The position numbers and the translations under genes were made by a program. Below are positions 24,739 to 32,370 of a DNA stretch of 64,000 nt, piece after piece. The stretch is taken from positions 1,240,001-1,304,000 of the forward strand of contig NZ_JAAOYX010000001.1 of assembly GCF_011759605.1 (NCBI RefSeq). The letters run 5' to 3'. The notes beneath the pieces were generated by a model. It ran no database searches, had not been told where the DNA came from, and saw only the letters and a list, made by a program, of their open reading frames with translations. The first letter of the stretch is position 1. Each line of letters begins with the position of its first letter. The stretch comes from Luteibacter sp. SG786. GTDB lineage: Bacteria > Pseudomonadota > Gammaproteobacteria > Xanthomonadales > Rhodanobacteraceae.

Positions 24739-26470
24739 ACAAGGTGCCGCCGCGGACTGGCTGCGCCAACAGGCGCAGCCAGTCCGCAGGCTGCTGCGCA
24801 ACGCCATCTCGTATGGCGCGGCGCAGTCGGTCCTTGTGTGCGCCATAGCGTGGCTGGTGGCGCAGGTTCTGGCGCAGGCGATCTTCGCGCATGCGGGGCT
24901 GGCTGACCTGCGCTGGTCGATCTTGGGCGTCGTCTTGCTGGTCTTGCTGCGTGCCGCGCTGCTCTATCGGCAACGCGCCTGCAGCGATGCCGCCGGTCGG
25001 GTGGTAACGCAAAACGTGCAGAGGGGTTTGCGGGAGCGCCTGCGTCAGCTGGGGCCGAGGTGGTCCGCGGGGCAGTTCGCGGGCGATCTGGTCACCCGGC
25101 TGGTCGATGGCGTGGATACGCTGGCCCCGTATTACGCTGGTTACCTTCCGCAGGCGGCACTGGCCGGTCTGATCCCGGCCGTGGTGCTGCTGGCGGTAGG
25201 CTTGCGCGAGCCGTGGTCGGCGCTGGTGCTGCTCCTGTGCGCGCCGTTGCTGCCGGTGTTCCTGATCCTGGCCGGACGCGCCGCCGCCGAGGCCAGCACA
25301 CGCCGCTGGCTGCGCCTGCGCCGGCTGGGTGCACGCTTCATGGATGCGGTGTCGGGCTTGAGTACCCTGCGGCTTTATCGTGCCGCCGAGCGCGAACACG
25401 AGCGCGTGCTGGCGGCTGGCGAAGCGTATCGGAAGGACACCATGGCGGTGTTGCGGGTGGCCTTCCTTTCTGCGCTGGTCATGGAATTCTTTGCCACGTG
25501 CAGCATTGCCATCGTGGCGGTGATGGTGGGCTTCCGACTGATGTCCGGCCACCTGGGTTTTGCGCAAGGCATGTTCGCGTTGTTGCTTGCGCCGGAGTTT
25601 TTCCTGCCGTTGCGCGCCATGGGCACCCAGCGGCATGCGCGGATGGAGGCCGTGGCGGCCGCCGAGGGCCTGGTCGAGATCCTGGCGGTGCCGGTTGCGG
25701 CGCCCTTGGTTGCAACGCCTGCCGTCACGCTGAAAACGGCGGCTCCCGGCCTCGTGCTGCGCGGCGTGCATGCCAGCCAGGGTGAGAGCGGGGAGGTGTT
25801 GCGCGGTATCGACCTGGCCGTGCCGGCGGGGAGTCGTCTGACCCTGGTCGGCCCGAGCGGCGGCGGCAAATCCAGTCTGCTCGCCGCGGTGATGGGGCTG
25901 CTGCCCTTGGAAAGCGGGGATATAGAGATCGACGGCCATGCCTTGCAGGCCGCCGGCTTGTCGACGTGGCGCGCGCAGATCACTTGGCTTCCGCAGCGCC
26001 CGCATGTGTTCAACGGCAGCCTGCGCGACAACCTGCTGCTGGCCCGTCCGGACGCGGACGAGGTGAGCATCGCGCGCGTATTGCGCATGGCATCGCTGGA
26101 TCAGGTGGTGGCGAAACTTCCGCTAGGCCTGGATACGCCGCTGGGGGAGCGCGGCCTCGGCTTGTCCGGCGGCGAGCTGCAACGGCTGGCGATCGCCCGT
26201 ATGTGCCTGCGCGATGCACCGGTGTTGCTGTGGGACGAACCTACCCAGCATCTGGACACCGCCACGGCCACGCAGATCGAGCATCAACTGGATCAGTTCG
26301 CCCGTGGCCGCACCGTGCTGCGGGTGGCCCATCGCGTGCGGGATCTGGGCCCACAGGAAGCGGTGGCCGTGCTGGTCGGAGGAAAGATCGTGGAGCAGGG
26401 CACGGTGGCGCAGCTGCGTCAGCCGGGCACCGCCTTCGCCGCACTGCTGCAAGAGGATCTGCGCGCATGA
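24725..26470 (+). CDS. cydD: Thiol exporter CydDC, ATP-binding/permease subunit CydD
   Basis: This 581-residue half-transporter has six transmembrane helices (residues 30-320) and a C-terminal nucleotide-binding domain with Walker A GPSGGGKSS, signature LSGGELQRL, Walker B VLLWDEP and a switch His (VAHR). With CydC it exports cysteine/glutathione or moves heme, and it is needed for bd oxidase assembly. It overlaps the cydX gene by 14 bases and cydC by four (ATGA), so all are co-translated. Confidence 0.94.
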   Translation: MASTEQGAAADWLRQQAQPVRRLLRNAISYGAAQSVLVCAIAWLVAQVLAQAIFAHAGLADLRWSILGVVLLVLLRAALLYRQRACSDAAGRVVTQNVQRGLRERLRQLGPRWSAGQFAGDLVTRLVDGVDTLAPYYAGYLPQAALAGLIPAVVLLAVGLREPWSALVLLLCAPLLPVFLILAGRAAAEASTRRWLRLRRLGARFMDAVSGLSTLRLYRAAEREHERVLAAGEAYRKDTMAVLRVAFLSALVMEFFATCSIAIVAVMVGFRLMSGHLGFAQGMFALLLAPEFFLPLRAMGTQRHARMEAVAAAEGLVEILAVPVAAPLVATPAVTLKTAAPGLVLRGVHASQGESGEVLRGIDLAVPAGSRLTLVGPSGGGKSSLLAAVMGLLPLESGDIEIDGHALQAAGLSTWRAQITWLPQRPHVFNGSLRDNLLLARPDADEVSIARVLRMASLDQVVAKLPLGLDTPLGERGLGLSGGELQRLAIARMCLRDAPVLLWDEPTQHLDTATATQIEHQLDQFARGRTVLRVAHRVRDLGPQEAVAVLVGGKIVEQGTVAQLRQPGTAFAALLQEDLRA

Positions 26471-28185
26471 ACTGGCAGCGTCGTCTGTACGAACTGATGC
26501 AACCGCAGCGTGGGCGCATGCTAGCCGCGCTCGGTTTGAGTCTGCTGGCGAGCACGGCGGGTATCGGCCTGATGGCGGTGTCCGGCCATTTCATCGCCAG
26601 CATGGCCCTGGTGGGCGCGGGTGCCGCGGCCATCAATTACTACACCCCGGCGGCCTTGGTGCGCCTGTTCGCGATCCTGCGCACAGGTGGCCGTTACGCG
26701 GAACGCCTCTGTGGCCACGATGCCACACTGTCGATCCTTGCGCGTCTGCGCGGCTGGTTGTTCGGCCGGTTGATCCCGTTGGCTCCGGCGGCGCTCGCGC
26801 AGCAGCGCGGCGCGCAACTGCTGTCGCGCCTGCGGGCCGATATCGACACGCTGGAACAGTCGTACCTGGGCCTGTGGCTGCCCAGCGCCGTGGCGGCTTG
26901 CAGCGCCCTGGTCGTGCTCATCGTTGCCGCCTGCTGGTCGGGCTGGTTTGCATTGCTTTTGCTGCCGTTGCTGCTGTTTGCCGGCGCCTGGCTGCCGTGG
27001 CGCTTGCAGGCCGTCCACGCGGACGACGCGGCGCAGATCGACCGCGATGCCGAGGCCTTGCGCGCGGCCTGGGCCGACGCTTTGGCGGGCCGTGCGGAAC
27101 TGACGATGTGGGGCGCGGAAGACGCGTTCGATGCACGGATGGAGGAACTCACCGCGCAGCGGGAAGCGGCGCGCGCGCGTACGCAACGTGGGCTCGCTCG
27201 CGCGGATGCCATGCTGGCGGCATGCAGCGGCATCGCCTTGAGCCTCGCCTTGCTGATCGGCGTGCTCGCCATGCAACAGCGCCATCTCGACGGTCCGGGG
27301 CTTGCGTTGCTGGCGATGCTCGCCATGGCGGCCTTCGAACCGCTGCTGCCATTGCCGCTGGCATGGTCGCGGCTGGCGGCGATCAAGGCGGCTGCGCAGC
27401 GGGTGTTCGAGCTGGCCGACCGCACGCCGGCGGTGCTCGATCCGGCGGCTCCGGCGCCCATGCCGCAAGCCAGCGACCTGCATCTGCGCGAGGTGTGGAT
27501 GCGCCATGCGCAGCATGGCGAATGGGCGCTGCGCGGGCTCAACCTGGATCTGGCGGCCGGCACGCACCTGGCCCTCGTCGGTGCATCGGGCGCGGGCAAG
27601 AGCAGCCTCGCGCAGCTGTTGGGGCGCCTGTATCCCTATCAGGGCAGCGTGACGCTGGGCGGCATGGCCCTGGATCAACTGTGTGCCGACGACGTTCGGG
27701 AACGACTCGCCATCGTCGAGCAGACGCCTTACCTGTTCGATGCAAGCCTGCGCGACAACCTGCGCATCGCGGCGCCGAATGCGGAAGACACCACGTTGCG
27801 GCGGGTCCTCGCCGTCGCGCAACTGGACGAATTCCTGCGCGAGCTGCCGAACGGCCTGGATACCTGGGTCGGTGCGAACGGCGTGAACCTGTCCGGCGGC
27901 GAAGCGCGCCGGCTGGCGATCGCCCGGGCGTTGCTGGTCGATGCGCCGGTGTTGGTGCTGGACGAACCCAGCGAAGGCCTCGATGCGCTTACCACCGTCG
28001 CACTGTACAAGGCGCTGGCTGTGGAAACACAGGACCGCAGCGTGCTGCTGATCACCCATCGTCTCGGCGGTATCGCGGCGCTGGTGGACGAAGTGGCGGT
28101 GATCGAGCAGGGGCGTATCGTGACACGGCGGGCCGTGGAGGGATTTGCGGCGCAAACGACGGACAACCTGCGCGACGCCGGATGA
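26467..28185 (+). CDS. cydC: Thiol exporter CydDC, ATP-binding/permease subunit CydC
   Basis: This 572-residue partner of CydD has six helices followed by an ATPase domain with Walker A GASGAGKSS, signature LSGGEARRL, Walker B VLVLDEPSEGLD and H-loop ITHR. The early AGIGLMAVSGHFIASMALVG segment is typical of CydC. The start codon overlaps the cydD stop (ATGA). It closes the cyd unit; hemN follows after 76 bases with its own FNR box. Confidence 0.94.
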   Translation: MNWQRRLYELMQPQRGRMLAALGLSLLASTAGIGLMAVSGHFIASMALVGAGAAAINYYTPAALVRLFAILRTGGRYAERLCGHDATLSILARLRGWLFGRLIPLAPAALAQQRGAQLLSRLRADIDTLEQSYLGLWLPSAVAACSALVVLIVAACWSGWFALLLLPLLLFAGAWLPWRLQAVHADDAAQIDRDAEALRAAWADALAGRAELTMWGAEDAFDARMEELTAQREAARARTQRGLARADAMLAACSGIALSLALLIGVLAMQQRHLDGPGLALLAMLAMAAFEPLLPLPLAWSRLAAIKAAAQRVFELADRTPAVLDPAAPAPMPQASDLHLREVWMRHAQHGEWALRGLNLDLAAGTHLALVGASGAGKSSLAQLLGRLYPYQGSVTLGGMALDQLCADDVRERLAIVEQTPYLFDASLRDNLRIAAPNAEDTTLRRVLAVAQLDEFLRELPNGLDTWVGANGVNLSGGEARRLAIARALLVDAPVLVLDEPSEGLDALTTVALYKALAVETQDRSVLLITHRLGGIAALVDEVAVIEQGRIVTRRAVEGFAAQTTDNLRDAG

Positions 28186-28195
28186 TGCGCGCGAA

Positions 28196-28209
28196 TTGAC
28201 CGGCATCAA
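28196..28209 (+). promoter_or_regulatory. FNR box upstream of hemN
   Basis: TTGAC-CGGC-ATCAA differs from the FNR consensus at one position. A class II promoter here would start transcription near 28244, which favours the downstream hemN ATG at 28262 over the one at 28244. Confidence 0.7.
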
Positions 28210-28261
28210 GAACCGTACGCACCGTGCAGGCGATAGTCTCGCCATGCCCAGACCACACACC

Positions 28262-29635
28262 ATGCCCGAGTTCGACGCCGACCTGATCGCCCGCTACGAC
28301 GGCCGGGGGCCGCGTTACACGAGCTACCCCAGCGCCCTCCAGTTCCACGAAGGCTTCGGCGAAACCCAGCTGCGTGAAGCGATTGCCGCGTCCAACCATG
28401 ACCCGGTGCCCACGCCGCTGTCGTTGTACATCCACGTGCCGTTCTGCGAGAGCCCCTGCTTCTACTGCGGCTGCAATCGTGTCATCACGCGCGACGCCAG
28501 CAGAGGCGAGGCATACGTGCGTTTGCTCGATCATGAAATAGCCATGCTGGGTGCATTGGTCGATTCCGATCGTGTCGTGCGCCAGCTGCACCTGGGTGGG
28601 GGCACACCGAACTTCCTCAGCCTCGGTGCGATGAGCCAGTTGAATGCGTCGATCCATCGGCACTTCACGCCGGCACCGCTAGAGCAGCGCGAATGGGGTA
28701 TCGAGATCGACCCGCGGCACGCCAGCGAAGACTACGTGCGCGGTCTCGGGCGGCTGGGCTTCAACCGCATGTCCGTCGGCATCCAGGATTTCGACCCAGC
28801 GGTGCAGGAGGCGGTCAACCGGCAACAGTCCGTCGAGCAGACACGGGTGGCGATCGACACCGCCCGGCGTGTCGGTTACCGCTCGATCAGCGTGGACCTG
28901 ATCTATGGGCTGCCCCGCCAGAGCATGGACGGCTTCAGCCGCACGCTGGACAAGGTGATCGAACTGAAGCCGGATCGCGTGGCCGTCTACGGCTATGCGC
29001 ACCTGCCCAAGATGTTCAAGGCGCAGCGTCGGATCGACGCCGAAGCGCTGCCGTCGCCGTCACAGCGTCTGGCCCTGTTCGGCATGGCCTTGCAGCGGCT
29101 CACCGACGCTGGTTACGTCTATATCGGCATGGATCACTTCGCGCTGCCGGACGACGACCTGGTGCGCGCGCAGCGGGCGGGAAGCCTGCAGCGCAACTTC
29201 CAGGGGTATTCCACCTGTGGCGATTGCGACATCATCGGCTTCGGCCCCAGCGCGATCAGCCGCATCGGCGATACCTACAGCCAGAATCACCGGGATCTTC
29301 CGACTTATACGTCGGCGGTTACACAGGGCCTCTTGCCCGTGGCACGCGGGCTGCGCCTGAACGAGGACGATCAGCTGCGCCGCGAAGCCATCGGCGAGCT
29401 GATGTGCCATGGCACGTTGGACATGGACACCTTCGCGCAGCGCCATCGCATCCACTTCGCCAGCTATTTCCACGATGCGCTGGAGCAACTGCGGACGCTG
29501 GCGGACGACGGCCTGGTGTCGATGACGGACGAACGCATCGACGTGAGCGCCAAGGGGCGCCTGCTGCTGCGGAATATCGCCATGAGCTTCGATGCGTATG
29601 CGCCAGCCGTGAGCAGCAGTTCGCGGTTGATCTGA
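28262..29635 (+). CDS. hemN: Oxygen-independent coproporphyrinogen III oxidase
   Basis: This 457-residue radical-SAM enzyme converts coproporphyrinogen III to protoporphyrinogen IX without oxygen, supplying heme for bd oxidase at low oxygen. The cluster motif CESPCFYCGC fits the HemN C-x3-C-x2-C-x-C pattern; GPRYTSYPSALQF, HLGGGTPNFLS, GIEIDPR, the SVGIQDFDP segment and NFQGYSTCGDCD are family landmarks that mark true HemN rather than the HemW-like group. An in-frame ATG at 28244 is possible, but the FNR-box position favours 28262. Confidence 0.95.
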   Translation: MPEFDADLIARYDGRGPRYTSYPSALQFHEGFGETQLREAIAASNHDPVPTPLSLYIHVPFCESPCFYCGCNRVITRDASRGEAYVRLLDHEIAMLGALVDSDRVVRQLHLGGGTPNFLSLGAMSQLNASIHRHFTPAPLEQREWGIEIDPRHASEDYVRGLGRLGFNRMSVGIQDFDPAVQEAVNRQQSVEQTRVAIDTARRVGYRSISVDLIYGLPRQSMDGFSRTLDKVIELKPDRVAVYGYAHLPKMFKAQRRIDAEALPSPSQRLALFGMALQRLTDAGYVYIGMDHFALPDDDLVRAQRAGSLQRNFQGYSTCGDCDIIGFGPSAISRIGDTYSQNHRDLPTYTSAVTQGLLPVARGLRLNEDDQLRREAIGELMCHGTLDMDTFAQRHRIHFASYFHDALEQLRTLADDGLVSMTDERIDVSAKGRLLLRNIAMSFDAYAPAVSSSSRLI

Positions 29636-29648
29636 CGGGGCGTGTCAT

Positions 29649-32084
29649 TCAAAGCACGGTCGCGACGTCGCCCGGTCGAAGGGAGATTTCCTTCTCCCAC
29701 GTGCCGGCCTTCACCCGCGTCCGCTCGCCGCCCACGCTCCGCACCGTCACCGAGGTGACCTTGCCGCGCTTCCAGGCCATGTCCACCCGGAAGCCGCCGC
29801 GCGCGCCGACGCCCGTCACGCTGCCCGATGCCGCCCAGGCTTCGGGCAGCGCCGGCAGCAGCACGATCAGCCCGGGCCGCGACATGATCAGCATTTCCAG
29901 CATGGCGGTCGGCGTGCCGAAGTTCGCGTCGATCTGGAAGGCGTCGTTGCCGTCGTCCAGCTGGTACATATCGAAAAGGTTCTGCGCCGTGCCGTTGCTT
30001 CGGTTCTTCGACGGCGACAGATTGGTGAGGATGAGCCGGTAGGCCTTCGCGGCATCCCCCAGCCGCGCCCAGCACATCGCGCGCCAGGCGCAGGCCCAGC
30101 CGTACCCGCCGGTGCCTCGTGCTTCCAGCAGCCGGGTGACGCCTTCGATCAGCGCGGACGGACTGTCGCCGACCCTGATCCGGTCGCCCGGGAAGAATCC
30201 CACCAGCGGGGACAGGTGCCGATGTTCCTTCTCACCCAGGTTCTCCGGCGTCATCCATTCTTCCAGCCAGCCCGAGGTGCTGCTGACCTGGGGCAGGTAG
30301 AGCCGCGCCTGCAGTTCCCCGATCTTCGCGGCGTAACCGGTATCCCTGCCAAGTAGCGAGCTGGCCTGTCGGTAGTTCTCGAACAGGTCCCACACCAGTT
30401 CCTGCGCATAGGTGATGCCTTTGACGTCGAGCGGGCCTTGCTCGGGGGACCAGTCGGCGTCGTCAACAAGCACGTCGCGCATCTGGCCGGTGGATGGGTC
30501 TTTCACGCTCATCGTCAGCAGGCGGCTTTCCCAGAACTCAGCTGCGCCCTTCAAGAGCGGATAGATGCGGGCCAGGTACGCCTTGCTCGGGTTGTACTGG
30601 TAGTGCTGCCACAGGTTGTTGCACAGCCACGCGTTACCGGCGGGGTGCCAGCGCCAGCCGCCGGCGCCGTAGATATTGGTGGAGATGCCCATGGTCCAGC
30701 CGGCGATCTTGCCCGAACTGTTACGGAACACATTGCGCGGATCGTTGAAGTGCTTAAGGGTGACGTCGGTCCAATCGCCCAACTGGCTGAGGCAGTAGTC
30801 GGTGAACGGCTCGAAGCACGAGGGCAACCCGGCGCGGTCGGGCAGCCAGTAGTTCATCTGGATATTGATGTCGCTGTGATAGTCGGCCATCCACGGCAAC
30901 ACGTTGCTGTCGAGCCACAGGCCTTGCAACCCGGTGGGCAGGCTGTCGCGGGAACCGGCGATCGTCAGGTAGCGGCCGCATTGCAGATAGGTCGCCTCGA
31001 ACTCCGGGTCGGCAGGCGAATCGGGCGCGGCGCGGGCTTGGAGGCGTGCCCACGTGTCCATGGCCCGCTGCGCCTTGGACGAGGTGCCGAAGTCCACGCG
31101 CATCGCGTCGAACAGCGCGCGGTAGTCCGCCACGTGGGTGTTCAGCAGTACTTCCGGGGATACCCGGGCGGCAGCCTCGGATTTCCGGATCCCCAGGGCC
31201 AGGGGAGCGACCGATGGATCCATGTAGCCTTTGGTTGCATCCGGCGTGTAATTGGTGCCGCCGCAGACGATCACTGTGAGCGAGTCGCAGTGTGCGAACC
31301 GGAGGCCTCGTCCATCCGCCGTGATGCTGCCGGAACCGGCGACGGCCATGACGTTCGTCGCGTACTTCAGGCCGTTCTCCAGCGCTCCTTCGAATCGGGT
31401 AGCCGCTGCGGGGGTGGCCCAGTGCATCGTTTCGGCCCGTGCCGTGTCGCCGTGCATACCTTGCAGTTTTACCGAACCGCTGAAGCCGCCGCCGCCCGCC
31501 TGCGACAGCTGGATGGCGATCGCGTCGTCTGGGTGGCTGGCGAAAATGTTCCATGTGTAAGCAACGCCGTCCTTTCGATAGGAGACGCGCATGTAGCCCT
31601 GATCGAGATTCAACTCGCGGCGGTAGTCGGAGACGTGCGCCGCTTCGTGTCCTTCCACCGAAAGGTACACCTTGGCCAGCATCACCAGGCTTCCGAAATG
31701 CTCCGTGGAATAGTCGAACTGGCCGTCGGTACCGAGCACCACGTCACGCTTTCCGAGCCACATCGACGCGTCGGTGATGTACAGGCAGGTGGCGGCCGGA
31801 TCGCCGCCGACCAGCGCGCCCATGCGGCCATTGCCCACCGGCAGGCCTTCGCGCAGCAGGTTCGACTCCCGGGCAGCACTGCCATACCAGAGGGTGTGCC
31901 TCGCGGGCCCCGCGGGCATGAGGCTCGCAGGACGCCGAACGGGTTTGCCTTCGAGAAAACGGGGGAGGGCAAGCCATGGCAGCGCTGTCACGAGGGCCCC
32001 CGTGAGCTGCAGGAACCTGCGCCGATCTGTCGGCCCCATGAGCGATTCGTTCAAGACGTTCTGCCGATCTTCGTCGTTCGCCAT
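29649..32084 (-). CDS. GH95 family glycoside hydrolase (alpha-L-fucosidase type)
   Basis: This 811-residue exported enzyme starts with a twin-arginine-type signal (DRRRFLQLTGA at residues 20-30). GH95 enzymes remove alpha-1,2-linked L-fucose (some L-galactose) by inversion. The conserved active-site regions are DYHSDINIQMNYW (residues 401-413), SPEQGP with Glu548 as probable acid, and QIDANFG with Asp719. In the Bifidobacterium enzyme, two Asn residues (421 and 423) assist catalysis; here the first seems to be Asp405, the second Asn407. It is divergent from a TonB receptor and a GH27 gene. A TTG start 13 codons upstream is less likely. Confidence 0.9.
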   Translation of the reverse strand: MANDEDRQNVLNESLMGPTDRRRFLQLTGALVTALPWLALPRFLEGKPVRRPASLMPAGPARHTLWYGSAARESNLLREGLPVGNGRMGALVGGDPAATCLYITDASMWLGKRDVVLGTDGQFDYSTEHFGSLVMLAKVYLSVEGHEAAHVSDYRRELNLDQGYMRVSYRKDGVAYTWNIFASHPDDAIAIQLSQAGGGGFSGSVKLQGMHGDTARAETMHWATPAAATRFEGALENGLKYATNVMAVAGSGSITADGRGLRFAHCDSLTVIVCGGTNYTPDATKGYMDPSVAPLALGIRKSEAAARVSPEVLLNTHVADYRALFDAMRVDFGTSSKAQRAMDTWARLQARAAPDSPADPEFEATYLQCGRYLTIAGSRDSLPTGLQGLWLDSNVLPWMADYHSDINIQMNYWLPDRAGLPSCFEPFTDYCLSQLGDWTDVTLKHFNDPRNVFRNSSGKIAGWTMGISTNIYGAGGWRWHPAGNAWLCNNLWQHYQYNPSKAYLARIYPLLKGAAEFWESRLLTMSVKDPSTGQMRDVLVDDADWSPEQGPLDVKGITYAQELVWDLFENYRQASSLLGRDTGYAAKIGELQARLYLPQVSSTSGWLEEWMTPENLGEKEHRHLSPLVGFFPGDRIRVGDSPSALIEGVTRLLEARGTGGYGWACAWRAMCWARLGDAAKAYRLILTNLSPSKNRSNGTAQNLFDMYQLDDGNDAFQIDANFGTPTAMLEMLIMSRPGLIVLLPALPEAWAASGSVTGVGARGGFRVDMAWKRGKVTSVTVRSVGGERTRVKAGTWEKEISLRPGDVATVL

Positions 32085-32370
32085 TGGCGTTTCGAAGTCC
32101 CGTTGCGCCCATTTGTTGGACAAATGAATCTAAAGGGGGCGGAGTTCCCTTGTCATGCTGCGCCGCAGCTTGTGGCGGCGATAAACCTAGGCAACGATGA
32201 ATAAGTAGGACAAATTGCGGTCGCTGCAAACCGCTCTGTCAAGGTGTCGAGGTGACGGGGAACAACGAGGCTTTGTGGTGCCGTCTTGGGGATCGGCACT
32301 CGTGAGCTTCGTGCGGCAAGCCGTGTGTGTGCTCAATGGGGTGTTCCACAAAAACGTTGGGGAGAAAGCC
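32085..32370. promoter_or_regulatory. Divergent GH95/TonB-receptor promoter region
   Basis: These 286 bases hold the promoters of the divergent GH95 and TonB-receptor genes. Short frames read into it from both sides but look non-coding. No operator was identified and no regulator gene lies next to it. Confidence 0.45.

Noticed and set aside
26214-28199. 661-codon plus-strand frame overlapping cydD and cydC
   Set aside because: It is a +1 shadow of cydC, lacking the ABC motifs that are present in the cydC frame.
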